The notes: generated by a model from the letters alone, not told the origin. A stretch of 64,000 nucleotides of DNA from Streptomyces sparsogenes (GCF_001704635.1 NZ_MAXF01000230.1:1-64000); one strand, 5' to 3'; shown: positions 32,361 through 41,340, counted from the stretch's first letter. Translations and numbers: made by a program.

Positions 32361-33323
32361 TCATGGGGGTGTGCCGGCCGGCTGCGGGGGTGGGGTCGTT
32401 GCGGTGCGCCGGTACGCGCTGGGGCTGATGCCGCGGGCCCGTTTGAACGCCGCGCTGAACGCGAACGCGTCGGAGTAGCCCACGGCGCGGGCGACCTCCG
32501 CGACAGTCATCGTCTCGCGCTCGGTCAGCAGGTCCGCCGCGAGCGTCATGCGCCAGCGGGTGAGGTAGGTCAGCGGCGGTTCGCCGACCAGGTCGGTGAA
32601 CCGCTTCGCCAGCGTGGCCCGCGACACCCCGGTCCGGCCGGCGAGCGAAGCCACCGTCCACGGCGCTGCCGGTTCCCCGTGCAGCAGGCGCAGCGCGCTG
32701 CCCACCACCGGGTCGCGCCCGGCGGAGTACCAGCCCGGCGGAGTGCCGCCGGGCCGGTCGAAGTACTCGCGCAGCGCGCACACCAGCATCCAGTCCAGCA
32801 GCCGGTCGAGGACGACCTGCTGGCCCGGCGTGTCGGCGGCGACCTCGGCGGCGAGGTGGTCCCACACGGGGTCGGGCCCGCCGCCGGATCCCACGCGCAG
32901 TACGACGGGCAGCGCGTCCAGCAGCCTGCGACTGATCTCGCCGCGCACCGGATAGGCACCGACGACCAGGGTCGTCGTGTCCTCCCCGCCGGTACCGGCG
33001 TCGTGCCAGCCGAGCCGGTACCGGGTCCCGCCCTGCTCGGGCGTCGAGCAGAACGCGCCGCACGCGACGGGTTCGGCCCGAGTGCCCACCTCGTCGACGA
33101 AGAGGAACGGCGCGGGGCCCCGCACGATCACTGTCTCGCCGATGCCCAGACGCTCGGGCGGGCGGCGCTCAGGCACGATCCAGCCGCCTCCGGAGAGGAC
33201 GGTGCACAAGGTCAGCGGCGCGCCGTCCACGAAGTGCAGGGACCAGGGCGGGGTCAGGGTCGAGCTGCCGAACAACGAGCCCTGGGCCCGCAATCCGCGC
33301 AGTAGGTCGCCGAAAGCATCCAC
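32361..33323 (-). CDS. AraC-family regulator with cupin-type sensor
   Basis: A 320-residue regulator. The N-terminal half is the cupin_6 sensor typical of AraC proteins that control reductase genes (WSLHFVDGAPLTLCTVLSGGGWIVP). The C-terminal half has the double helix-turn-helix: WTVASLAGRTGVSRATLAKRFTDLVGEPPLTYLTRWRM and VAEVARAVGYSDAFAFSAAFKRARGISPSAYR. A 16-base palindrome lies in the 90-base divergent promoter shared with the NmrA-type reductase, the usual layout for this pair. Its 3' end touches transposase debris but the coding region seems complete, with a short Pro-rich tail. Confidence 0.88.
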   Translation of the reverse strand: MDAFGDLLRGLRAQGSLFGSSTLTPPWSLHFVDGAPLTLCTVLSGGGWIVPERRPPERLGIGETVIVRGPAPFLFVDEVGTRAEPVACGAFCSTPEQGGTRYRLGWHDAGTGGEDTTTLVVGAYPVRGEISRRLLDALPVVLRVGSGGGPDPVWDHLAAEVAADTPGQQVVLDRLLDWMLVCALREYFDRPGGTPPGWYSAGRDPVVGSALRLLHGEPAAPWTVASLAGRTGVSRATLAKRFTDLVGEPPLTYLTRWRMTLAADLLTERETMTVAEVARAVGYSDAFAFSAAFKRARGISPSAYRRTATTPPPQPAGTPP

Positions 33324-33347
33324 CCGCCAAGGCTAAACGATTCAGAC

Positions 33348-33363
33348 GATCACCCAGGTGATC
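33348..33363. promoter_or_regulatory. Palindrome GATCACC-CA-GGTGATC
   Basis: Perfect 7-base arms in the divergent promoter between the AraC and NmrA-type genes; a likely regulator site or -35 overlap. Confidence 0.5.
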
Positions 33364-33413
33364 TGGCTTATCACCTATGGAACCGTCCGGGTGCGTGCCG
33401 TTGAATCGCTTTC

Positions 33414-34250
33414 GTGAGCAACGACATCACTCTTGTCCTCGGCGCGACGGGCAACACCGGCCGGCGGGTGGCCGCCCGGTTGCGGTTGCGCGACACCCCC
33501 GTACGCGCCGCCTCCCGTTCCAGTCATCCCCCGTTCGACTGGTTCCACCCCGCCGGCTGGGATCAGGTCCTGCGGGGCGTCACCGTCGCCTACGTGGTGC
33601 CCCCGCCCGTGCCCGGTCCGGTGCACGACTTGGTGGCGCGGGCCGAGGCAGCCGGTGTGCGGCGCCTGGTCCTGCTCTCCGGTCACGGCGCCGACGATTG
33701 GGGCGACTCAGCGTTCGGGCTGGACATGCGCTCGGCCGAGGACGCCGTGCGCGGCTCGGCGCTGGAATGGACCGTCCTGCGTGCCTCGAACTTCGCCCAG
33801 AACTTCGACGGACACCCCTTCCGCGTCCCGCTGGCCGCCGGCGAGCTGGCGCTTCCGGCGGGTGCGGTCCCCGAGCCGTTCATCGACCTTGAGGACGTCG
33901 CCGACGTAGCGGCCGCGGTGCTGTCCGAGCCCGGCCGGCACGCCGGTCGGGTCTATGAGCTGACCGGGCCGCGCGCGCTGACCTGGGCGGAGGCAGTCGA
34001 GCTGATCTCCCGGGCGTCCGGGCTGCCCATCGTGTACCGGCGCATTTCCCCGGCCGAGTACACCGCGACGTTGGTTCAGGAGGGCTGGAGCGAGGACGAG
34101 GCCCAGCACCTCGCCGAGATGTTCGTGCTGCTTGAGCGTGGGGCCGGCGCCTGGACGACGGACGACGTCGCCACCGTGCTGGGACGCGCGCCGCGGACCT
34201 TCGAGGACTTCGTCCTGCGGGCCACGGCAGCGGATGCCTGGCGCTGCTGA
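33414..34250 (+). CDS. NmrA-like NAD(P)-binding reductase
   Basis: A 278-residue atypical short-chain dehydrogenase. The N-terminus LVLGATGNTGRRVAARL carries the Gly-rich NAD(P) loop; VRRLVLLSGHGAD and EWTVLRASNFAQNF match the NmrA/quinone-oxidoreductase-2 group, which lacks the canonical Tyr-x-x-x-Lys. Start is a GTG about 90 bases from the divergent AraC gene. AraC plus NmrA pairs are common in Streptomyces and often respond to quinones or redox stress; the flavodoxin-like reductase 113 bases downstream fits that theme. Confidence 0.85.
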   Translation: MSNDITLVLGATGNTGRRVAARLRLRDTPVRAASRSSHPPFDWFHPAGWDQVLRGVTVAYVVPPPVPGPVHDLVARAEAAGVRRLVLLSGHGADDWGDSAFGLDMRSAEDAVRGSALEWTVLRASNFAQNFDGHPFRVPLAAGELALPAGAVPEPFIDLEDVADVAAAVLSEPGRHAGRVYELTGPRALTWAEAVELISRASGLPIVYRRISPAEYTATLVQEGWSEDEAQHLAEMFVLLERGAGAWTTDDVATVLGRAPRTFEDFVLRATAADAWRC

Positions 34251-34363
34251 GTCCCGCGGGCCCCCGCCTGGCGTACCGGGCTCCGGGAGGCGGAGCACCG
34301 CGCGCCATCCTGCACATCCACACCACTTGTTGACGTCCGTTCTTCATGTAACCGGAGCCATCG

Positions 34364-34963
34364 ATGCATACCCTGCTGGTCGCCGCCAACCCGGATCCCC
34401 GGTCCCTGACGCATTACGTGCTGGGGAGACTCGAGGCAGCGCTTCAACCCGGTTCGGTCGAGATCGCCGACCTGTCCGAGGAACGGTTCGACCCCCGGTT
34501 CACTCAGGCGGATCGCCGGGCGTACCACGAGGGCGGCAATTATCCGGCCGACGTCATGGCTGAGCACCGTCGTCTTGAGCGTGCCACCGATCTCGTGTTG
34601 GTCTTCCCCGTGTACTGGTGGTCGATGCCTGCACTGTTGAAGGGGTGGATCGACCGTGTCTTCGTCAACGGCTGGGCCTTCGAGCACTCCTCCGCTTCGA
34701 GTCTGCGTCCGAGACTGCAGCACCTCACCACGCATCTTCTACCCATCGCCGGCGACGACTCCGGTGCGTACGAGCGCCACGGATACGAGAGTGCACTGCG
34801 GACACAGATCGAGCACGGCATCGTCGACTACTGCGGCAGTCGGCGCGGCTCCACAGCGTTCATCTACGAATCCGAACAACTCTCCCCCGAGACCACGCTG
34901 CGAGGTGTTGACCGTGCGGTGCGGCTCATCAGCGAAGCCATCCATGGCCGCCTGGCGAAATGA
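34364..34963 (+). CDS. NAD(P)H:quinone reductase-like flavoprotein
   Basis: A 199-residue flavodoxin-fold protein. It starts TLLVAANPDPRSLTHYVL, where the FMN phosphate loop is expected, and has the DLVLVFPVYWWSMPALLKGWIDRVF motif of the NQO/KefF/WrbA-like family, which makes two-electron reductions of quinones. Length is normal. It lies after the NmrA-type gene, likely in the same transcript or under its own weak promoter. From its stop onward the sequence is mobile-element debris. Confidence 0.85.
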   Translation: MHTLLVAANPDPRSLTHYVLGRLEAALQPGSVEIADLSEERFDPRFTQADRRAYHEGGNYPADVMAEHRRLERATDLVLVFPVYWWSMPALLKGWIDRVFVNGWAFEHSSASSLRPRLQHLTTHLLPIAGDDSGAYERHGYESALRTQIEHGIVDYCGSRRGSTAFIYESEQLSPETTLRGVDRAVRLISEAIHGRLAK

Positions 34964-35102
34964 GGCAGGTCGGATGCCCTCCTAACCGGTGAGATGCTGC
35001 GGCAGTGCAGTCAGGGGCGCTGGCTGCCGCGCTTCGAAAGGGAGGCCGGAACGCCGAGCCGCCCCCCGGCTCCAGGCACGATGACCGTCTCGCCGTAAGG
35101 GT

Positions 35103-35243
35103 GTCACCTGTCACCGCACAGCAGCGCGTCCGGACCTCGGCCCAGCACTTGGGCAGACACAGCTCCCGGTCGACCAGGACGCGTCCGGCTGTGGTGGCCC
35201 AGGCGGCGAAGACGCCGATCTGGCAGTTGTCCGTGCGGCCGGC
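35103..35243 (-). pseudogene. IS701-family transposase fragment
   Basis: About 47 codons reading AGRTDNCQIGVFAAWATTAGRVLVDRELCLPKCW, the central block of an IS701 transposase between the first and second catalytic Asp. Sequences on either side do not continue it. Confidence 0.6.
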
Positions 35244-35366
35244 GGCGTCATCGGCAGCAGCCACTTCACCGTCGCCCGGGACCCGTGCCAGGCCGTCTGC
35301 CCCGGCGGTCTCACCAGCCTCCAGTGACGGGACGTCCACAGCCAGCGCGGCGCCTCTGTCACCCGC

Positions 35367-35522
35367 GTCCGCTGCGCCGCACGGCACTGCGGCCCCTGCG
35401 AACTGCGGACCTCGTGCACCGACGCCGCAACCGGCCGCAACCTGACCCCGCGGCCAGAGACCGAGCAGGACACTGACCACTGGCGCCGCCGCTACGGCCA
35501 CCGCGCCCCCCTTGAGGGCACC
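35367..35522 (+). pseudogene. IS1182-like transposase fragment
   Basis: Reads RCAARHCGPCELRTSCTDA, then RPETEQDTDHWRRRYGHRAPLEGT, the Cys-rich segment and the GVEGT-like end of an IS1182-type transposase. Neither the N-terminal catalytic part nor the tail remains. Confidence 0.55.
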
Positions 35523-35653
35523 AGGGCACCATCTGCTACGGCGTCCCGTACTACCTGCCGGACGCGCCCGGTGACCAGACGTACTGCACGGTGGTCTCGG
35601 CACGGCAGATCAACGAGAGCTGGACCGAGGCCAAGTACTGCCGCGTGCTGTGA
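35523..35653 (+). pseudogene. C-terminal scrap of a Cys-containing protein
   Basis: An open frame with good codon bias, TICYGVPYYLPDAPGDQTYC and SARQINESWTEAKYCRVL then stop. It looks like the end of a small secreted protein with disulfides, cut off by the transposase piece upstream. No family recognised. Confidence 0.35.
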
Positions 35654-35969
35654 CGCGGAGCGGCCGACGGGGGCTTCCAGCGGTGAAGTGGCGGCCTTGG
35701 GGGCGCCACGTTCGCCGTCCGGCCGCAGCCCGGCGGCTCGGCGGCGGGCTGCGGCCTACTCGTCCACTCGCGGCCGGGCTGCCCGTGGTGACCCCGGAGT
35801 CCGCGAAGGGGGGCGGCCAGCAGCCGGTCGCGGTCGGCGGTCGAGGGGGCGGCAGGCCGGGCCGAGGTCTCGCGCCTCCCGCCCCACGGCACTGGCCTCG
35901 TCGTGCGTGCCGACGGCGGTCAGCTGGCGGCCGCGGCCCCGTTTGGTGCCCAGCCGCACGGCGGGGTTG

Positions 35970-36760
35970 GCGGTCCCCTTGGTAACCGGTGAACTCCAGG
36001 GGGGGGCGACCCCGGACGCCGGGACGTCCCGGGAGGCGTACGTCGGGGATGGTGCTGCTGCCCTGCCGCGCGCGGGCGGCCGCCGCGGTGTGCACATACC
36101 GCACGAGGAGTCTGCCGAAGGCGGCGTCCTGGTCGGCGTGGTGTTCCGCGCTCTGCTCGCGGGCGTACTCGTGGAGCAGGCCGTGGAACTCGTAGTGGCC
36201 GGTGGTGAGCCGTTCGAGCAGGCTGGCGTTGGCGAGCTGGGCCAGGGCCGTCGCGGCTCGGGGCAGCGGAATCCCGGCCAGCGCGGCTGCGGCGGCTCGG
36301 CTGCGACACGGCCGGGTCCGATGGCCCGTGAGAGCAGCTCGATCGCGTCCACGGGCGGCAGTACGCCGAGCGTTTTGTGCCGTGCGCCGTCGCGGGCGGC
36401 CGGCTCGCGCAGCTTCGCCCGGCTGGTGACCAGGACCAGCGCGTCGCCGCCCGGGATCAGGCAGCGCACCTGGTCGCTGTCCCGGACGTTGTCGAGCAGG
36501 AGCAGTATTTTCCGGCACGCCAGTTCGCTGCGCAGGAGCACGGAGCGGGCATCGGTGCCGGCGGGGATCCGCTCAGGCGCGACGTTCAACGACCTCAGCA
36601 TCGCTTCGAGGGCGTCGGCGGCGCTCACCGGGTCCCCTGGACTGTAGCCGCGCAGGTTGACGAACAGCTGCCCGCCGGAAAAACGATCCTTCACGCGGTG
36701 CGCCCAGTGCACTGCCACCGCCGTCTTGGCCGCGGCCCGGACCTCGCGGAGCAGCTGCCG
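35970..36760 (-). pseudogene. AfsR/SARP-like regulator, NB-ARC domain remnant
   Basis: The minus strand reads AKTAVAVHWAHRVKDRFSGGQLFVNLRGYSP, ILLLLDNVRDSDQVRCLIPGGDALVLVTSRAKL and DAIELLSRAIGPGRV, the ATPase core of AfsR-type activators, though the expected GKT loop reads AKT. Around 36450 the frame shifts and continues with LANASLLERLTTGHYEFHGLLHEYAREQ, the following helical region. The DNA-binding and bacterial-activation domains and the TPR repeats are absent. It is not functional as read. Confidence 0.65.
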
Positions 36761-37346
36761 GCCAGGGCCTGACCGCACATAGGTGTCACCCGGATACCTG
36801 TCGCGCCGTCCCCGGGCCCGGCGGTCCCGCCGCCGGGCCCGGGAAAGGCCACCGCGGGCGTCCGGCCGTGCCGACCGCCGGCCGGTGCACGGTGCTGTTC
36901 GGCAAGCCGACATCCACGGTGGAGACGTGTCCGAACGCGGGCCATGCCCAGTACCACTCTCTGCTCGGGACATAACACGGGACATGACAGGGGAGCCGTG
37001 ACGGTCGAGTCCGGTGGCCACGGGAAGCCCAGGGGTCCGCGCGCCCGGCCGGAGGGGCCGGTGGCGCGTCGGCGTCGGTGGGCGGCCTCCCGGAGCACTT
37101 GCACGAGGGCGACGTGGGCCCCGGGTGGCCGGTCCGGGTTGTGGTCGGGGCGCACGAGCCGGGCTCGGGCCGCAGGCGGACCTGCGCCCCGGGGCGCCCT
37201 CCCCGGCGCTGCGGAGGGCGAGCAGCGGTAGGCGCCTCGGGAAGGTCGCACAGCAGAGGCGAAGGGCGGCGGGCCCCCGAGTGATCGCAGCCGGACCGCG
37301 GCGACCATACTGGCACGCGCACGTGCCCCTGCTTGACGAAGGACTC
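36761..37346. other. Non-coding stretch upstream of the unknown gene
   Basis: I see no gene here. Long open frames exist on both strands but reflect GC content. It contains one strong hairpin (36811-36843) and the ribosome-binding site GAAGGA just before the gene at 37347. Confidence 0.45.
36811..36843. terminator. Hairpin with 14-base arms
   Basis: CCCGGGCCCGGCGG and its exact complement around TCCCG. Very stable; it probably ended a transcript of the lost regulator neighbourhood. Confidence 0.55.
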
Positions 37347-38489
37347 ATGCCCTCCTCTCCCACAGCCCGTCCCACGACCCCACGCACGGTGTGGCCGGCT
37401 CGCGGTCGCCACGTCGGACCGGACGCCGAAGGCGTACTCCGTCACACCCTGCGCCGACTCAAGGACGATCAAGTCATCGACGACTTCCTGGAAGAGCCCG
37501 GCGCCGGCGACTCCCCGGAGCGGGTCTTCGAGGCGCGTTGGCGAGTTCCCGGTGACGTGACCGTGCGCGCCCGGCTGAGCCTGGCGCCCCACGTGGGCGG
37601 CGGGCGGGAGTGGACCCTGCTCGCAGAGGCGGAACAGCCGTGGGACACGGCATGGCCGTCCCCCGTCACCCGGTTCTGGCCGGAGTACGGTGACTGGGAC
37701 CACGATGCGGCCACCGGGCTGTCGCTGAACAGGATCAACCCCCTGCCCGAGGACGACAAGGACGCACGGCGCCTGCTCAGGGACTCCGCGCGCGACGGAT
37801 GGTGCATCCATGTGGTCGTCCACGAGGCCATGGCCCCGGACGGGCGCGGACGACTGCCCGTCGTGCGGTGGCTGCCGCCGAGCCTGCGCCACCGTGTCGT
37901 GGAACACCGGGCCGCGCCGCATCAGCTGCGGGTCGTGCACTGGGCGCTGCGGGAGTTCGAGGTGGCGGTGCCACGCGGTGGTGCGGTGGTGTTGCCCGGG
38001 ACCCCGGCCCCGCCCGGCTACCACGCTGAGGACTTCGCCGTACGCACGGTGTTCCTCGACGGTTCGGAGCCGACCGACCTCGTCGCGGCGGTGACGCGGT
38101 TCGCCGCGCTGTCGCGTCCGCTGCCGGACGGCGGCGGCGAGGCCCTCACCGCGCTGAGGGAGGACTGGCACCTGCTCACCCTCCAGGAGGAACTCTCCCG
38201 GGAACGGAAACGGGTGGCGATGTACGCCGAGGCGCTGGAGGCCATGACGAAGTCCCGGGACCTGTACCGGGAGGCGACCGAACGTGCCCATGAGGCGCTC
38301 GCCGCCTACCGCGAATCCGCCGACGCCACTCCCGCCGGACACCAGCCGTCCGGGACGCGGGCAACGTCCCCGTTCCGACAGCTCACCCGGGCACTGGAGC
38401 GCTTGAAGGACAGCACCAAGGCATTCCGTCCCGTCACCACGACCCACAAAGAGGACACAGGCACCCAGTCAACCGGCTCGGACCGCTAG
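37347..38489 (+). CDS. Hypothetical protein, 380 residues
   Basis: I do not recognise a family. Codon use is strong and the protein is acidic and soluble, with no signal peptide or membrane helix. Residues 1-260 are mixed alpha/beta (VTVRARLSLAPHVGGGREWTLLAEAE, WCIHVVVHEAM, AVPRGGAVVLPG). Residues 270-320 look like a coiled coil (LTLQEELSRERKRVAMYAEALEAM, LYREATERAHEALAAYRES). The tail is low-complexity. Start is the ATG at 37347 after GAAGGA, because the upstream extension is Arg/Gly-rich noise. The stop TAG is itself part of the CTAG where an IS5-type element begins, so the insertion hit the last codon without changing the protein. Confidence 0.65.
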   Translation: MPSSPTARPTTPRTVWPARGRHVGPDAEGVLRHTLRRLKDDQVIDDFLEEPGAGDSPERVFEARWRVPGDVTVRARLSLAPHVGGGREWTLLAEAEQPWDTAWPSPVTRFWPEYGDWDHDAATGLSLNRINPLPEDDKDARRLLRDSARDGWCIHVVVHEAMAPDGRGRLPVVRWLPPSLRHRVVEHRAAPHQLRVVHWALREFEVAVPRGGAVVLPGTPAPPGYHAEDFAVRTVFLDGSEPTDLVAAVTRFAALSRPLPDGGGEALTALREDWHLLTLQEELSRERKRVAMYAEALEAMTKSRDLYREATERAHEALAAYRESADATPAGHQPSGTRATSPFRQLTRALERLKDSTKAFRPVTTTHKEDTGTQSTGSDR

Positions 38490-38593
38490 GGTCTGTGTGA
38501 TGTCGTGATCATCTTGCCGCCTGGTCCGCCCGGATGGCGGATCCGGTAGGAAGGTGGCCTGACGTGCAGGCAACCTACCGACGGGCGGTGGAA

Positions 38594-38944
38594 GTTGACC
38601 GATCCGTTCCTGCCGATAGGTGAGTCGGTCCGTACTCCCAGCGGCTGCGGGATCAGTTCGAGGGTGTGATCTGGCGGTTTCGGACCAGCGCGCAGTGGCG
38701 TGAGATGCCGGCCGGGTTCGGGCCGCGGCCGACTGTCTATGGACGCTTCCGGGTCTGGCGGAATGCCGGTGTTCTCACCGCCCTGCTGGAGGGCCTGATC
38801 GCTGAGGCCGCTCGCCGGGGCAGGACGGACTTGTCCCTGGTCGGTGTGGACTCCACCACTGCCCGTGCCCTGAAGCGTGTCTTTATTGCCGTACGGTGGC
38901 CGACCTGGGGCTTTGCGATCGCCATGTATGGGCGTGATCAGTGA
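38594..38944 (+). pseudogene. IS5-family transposase, N-terminal fragment
   Basis: The left end of an IS5-like element starts at the CTAG of 38486-38489 (GGTCTGTGTGATGTCGTGATCA resembles the left end at 606). The transposase reads LTDPFLPIGE, then, after a frameshift near 38640, FEGVIWRFRTSAQWREMP and LSLVGVDSTTARA with the first catalytic Asp. Homology ends at about 38870, where integrase debris follows. Confidence 0.7.
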
Positions 38945-39075
38945 TCGAGGGTCTGCGACTGCTCTGCCTGATCTTCTGCCGACTCCTGGGCTGCCTCCTC
39001 CTGCTGGGCCGGTCGGCCGCCGTGGACAACGCCGAGATCCTCGCGCTTCGTCGACAACCCCCGCTCCGAGGATAA
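38941..39075 (+). pseudogene. Integrase-type transposase, first 40 residues
   Basis: A GTG frame reading LRLLCLIFCRLLGCLLLLGRS, AVDNAEILALRRQ and stop. The DNAEILALRRQ string matches the start of the integrase-core transposases seen elsewhere in the window. Nothing of the catalytic core remains. Confidence 0.5.
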
Positions 39076-39352
39076 GGGCGGCACGAAGCTGCAGATCGTG
39101 GTCTTCCTCGTCGCGTACGTGACCATCATTTACTCGGTGATCTCTTGGCTCAAGCTCGACGCGGTCCCGGCGCAGACGGTGATCTATCTCGCGTACCTTC
39201 TGAGGCCGCTCATCATCGCCACCGGCTTTGCGGTATTCCCGCGCCGCAAGGCGCGGAGTGCGGACGAGGCGAGTGCGGCCCGCGCCTGGATGTACGGTGT
39301 CATCTGGCTGATCAGCGCCTTCGCGATGAACCCGTTCGCGGGATGTCGGTGA
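39047..39352 (+). pseudogene. Membrane-protein fragment
   Basis: A frame without its own start reads FVDNPRSEDKGGTKLQIVVF, then LVAYVTIIYSVISWLKL, TVIYLAYLLRPLIIATGFAVF and MYGVIWLISAFAMNPFAG: three hydrophobic segments with good codon bias. The left side joins an integrase remnant, the right side joins a VOC gene on the other strand. It looks like the middle of a larger membrane protein; the family is unknown. Confidence 0.45.
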
Positions 39353-40187
39353 CCAGGCACAGGTCTGCGCTGCCAGGGGTGGGGTGCGTGGCGTGCGGGA
39401 GGAGTTCGCGGCCGGCCTGATGGAGGTTGATCTTGCTGGCGCCGAAGGTCAGTGCGCGGCGTCCCTCCCCGAAGGTGACCGGGCGCACGCCCAGGACGCG
39501 TTCGTAGAAGTCGACGGTCCGTTCGATGTCGGCGACGGTCAGCACCAGGTGGTCCAGGCCGGTGATCCGGATTCTCGGCCCCGGTTCGAGGGAATACCGG
39601 CCCAACTGCCGTTCGCAGGCGTCCCATGCCGGGGCGGAGAGCAGGTCTCGTGAGTGGGTGAACAGCCGGTGCAGGGTGGGGCCGTGGCGCTCGGCGAGGT
39701 CGGGATTGTGCGCGAGCACGTCGAGTTCGTTGGCCGCGGTGATCTCGACGAAGGCGCGCACGTCCGGCGGCGATGGGGTGTGCTCACGGCCGGTGAAGCG
39801 GTCGCGGAAGACCGCCGATCGCCCGCTCGCCAACCGGGGATACACGACTGCGCGGTCACAGCTGGCGTAGAGGTGGACCAGTGCCTCGGCCCGTTCGCCG
39901 ATCAGCTCGGCGAGAAGCTCGCGCTCGTCGGTGCCCATCAGGGCGTGGTCGTACCCGTCGGTTCCGTACATCGCGTGACACAGCCCGGCGGCCTTCAGGT
40001 CCGGACCGGCGCCCCACTCCGCCAGCAGGCGGGCGACGCGGTTCAGATGGTCCAGGAGCGTACCGCCGGGATGCTTTGTCTCGCCGGCGCCTCGGGCGCG
40101 CAGGAAGGCCTGGACCGCGGGCCAGGCCGCCGCAGGGTCACGGTCGCTTCCTGGTGAGCCGCCGTCGGATGGGATGGATCGCCGCAT
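39312..40187 (-). CDS. DUF6817-type plus truncated glyoxalase (VOC) protein
   Basis: A two-domain protein of 291 residues. Residues 20-190 are a helical HD-like domain (HPGGTLLDHLNRVARLLAEWG, AGLCHAMYGTDGYDHALM) of the kind found in DUF6817 proteins. Residues 207-285 begin a VOC domain: ITGLDHLVLTVADIERTVDFYERVLGVRPV. The VOC fold normally ends with a Gly-Pro-Arg and RDPDGN-like segment carrying the last metal ligand; here homology stops at LCLVTDIP and a foreign tail (RTGSSRRR) follows, encoded opposite the membrane-protein piece. The VOC active site is therefore incomplete. It starts 5 bases after the stop of the reductase gene. Confidence 0.7.
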   Translation of the reverse strand: MRRSIPSDGGSPGSDRDPAAAWPAVQAFLRARGAGETKHPGGTLLDHLNRVARLLAEWGAGPDLKAAGLCHAMYGTDGYDHALMGTDERELLAELIGERAEALVHLYASCDRAVVYPRLASGRSAVFRDRFTGREHTPSPPDVRAFVEITAANELDVLAHNPDLAERHGPTLHRLFTHSRDLLSAPAWDACERQLGRYSLEPGPRIRITGLDHLVLTVADIERTVDFYERVLGVRPVTFGEGRRALTFGASKINLHQAGRELLPHATHPTPGSADLCLVTDIPRTGSSRRR

Positions 40188-40192
40188 CGGGT

Positions 40193-41086
40193 TCAGGCCT
40201 CCGGGGTCGTCAGGCGTGCGACTTCTGCCACCAGTCGGGCCGTGACCGGGGTCTCGACGTGGTGGGCGGCGCCGGCGCGGAGGACGGCTCCGCCGATGGC
40301 GTCGACTTCGAGGGGGCGTCCGGCCTCGGCGTCACGCTGCATGGAGGACTTCATGGTGTCCGGGACGCGGTCGAAGAAGGAGAGAACGGTCTCGGTCGTC
40401 ACCGGAGCGCCGGCGGCCTGGGCCACGGCGGTGATCTCGTCGAGCACGGTGAGCAGTTCCGGTCGCCGGTCGCTGCGGATCGTGCCGACGTCCGCGCGGT
40501 GTCGGGTGGTCAGCAGGGCGAGCGGGGCGAGGAAGGCGAGCTTGTCCCAGAGCATCGCCGTCTCGTCGCTCCGCAGGGTCACGCCGAGACCGGCGTGCCG
40601 CAGTTGCTCCGCGAACTCGTCGAGCGGTGCGGCAAGCTCGAGCTTGGTGAAGGGGCTGGTGTGGTTGATGCGTCCTGGTGCGGTGCGCGTGGCTTCGACC
40701 CTGATCGTGCCGGCGACGACCTCGGCCGAGGGGTAGCGATCGCGCAGCAGGCCGAGGTGGTCGAGGCCGTTGAGCAACGGGATCACGACCGCGTTGCCGA
40801 GGGCGGGGCCCGGGACGCGGTCGAGTGCCTCGTCCAGGGAGGTCTGCTTGACCGTCACGAAGACGGCGTCCACCGCCTCTCGCAACCGTGTGTCCGCCTC
40901 GACCGCTGCGGTGAAGGCCCCGTACTGGGCGCTTTCGACGCGCAGGCCGCCCTGGCTCAGTGCGGCGGCGGTCGCCTCACCGGCCAGGCAGATGACGCGG
41001 TGCCCGTCACGGGCGAGGAGCGCACCGATCAGGCCTCCGACACCACCCGGTCCGAGGACGGCCACCGTCAGCGGGGCTGTGTTCAT
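40193..41086 (-). CDS. Ketopantoate reductase-like (ApbA/PanE family)
   Basis: A 297-residue NADPH-dependent reductase. The Rossmann loop VAVLGPGGVGGLIGALLARDGH (8-29) opens it; VTVKQTSLDEAL holds the conserved Lys of the family and the C-terminal domain carries KLAFLAPLALLTT, VPDTMKSSMQRDAEAGRPLEVDAIGG. PanE proper reduces 2-dehydropantoate, but this paralogue sits in an operon with a VOC/DUF6817 gene and a divergent LysR, so a different 2-keto acid is likely. A strong palindrome at 41320-41340 lies in the shared promoter. Confidence 0.82.
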   Translation of the reverse strand: MNTAPLTVAVLGPGGVGGLIGALLARDGHRVICLAGEATAAALSQGGLRVESAQYGAFTAAVEADTRLREAVDAVFVTVKQTSLDEALDRVPGPALGNAVVIPLLNGLDHLGLLRDRYPSAEVVAGTIRVEATRTAPGRINHTSPFTKLELAAPLDEFAEQLRHAGLGVTLRSDETAMLWDKLAFLAPLALLTTRHRADVGTIRSDRRPELLTVLDEITAVAQAAGAPVTTETVLSFFDRVPDTMKSSMQRDAEAGRPLEVDAIGGAVLRAGAAHHVETPVTARLVAEVARLTTPEA

Positions 41087-41319
41087 CTGAGCTCCTGTCG
41101 TCCTTGGGAGACCCGTTCAGCCGGGCGGAGGGCCGACGGGTGCCGACGGGAGGAGTGGCGCGTGGACCACGGCATCTCCCCTCAGCGCGATGCGGGTCGA
41201 CACCCGCCGGCCGCTCACCGCACCGCGTCCGGAACGGGTGAGCGACGGGCGGGTTGCCGCCCTGGTTCCTGCAGCAATGATCAAGCGCCCCGAGACCCAA
41301 GTCAATCAACGGATTTACT

Positions 41320-41340
41320 GGTATCGCTCCAAGCGATACC
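41320..41340. promoter_or_regulatory. LysR-type operator, 9-base arms
   Basis: GGTATCGCT and its exact complement with a CCA spacer, ten bases before the LysR start. It contains the T-N11-A pattern and lies in the divergent promoter, the usual place for a LysR autoregulatory site. Confidence 0.75.

Noticed and set aside
35000..35450. Plus-strand ORF in the IS debris
   Set aside because: It overlaps an IS701 fragment on the other strand and has no start signal; not a gene.
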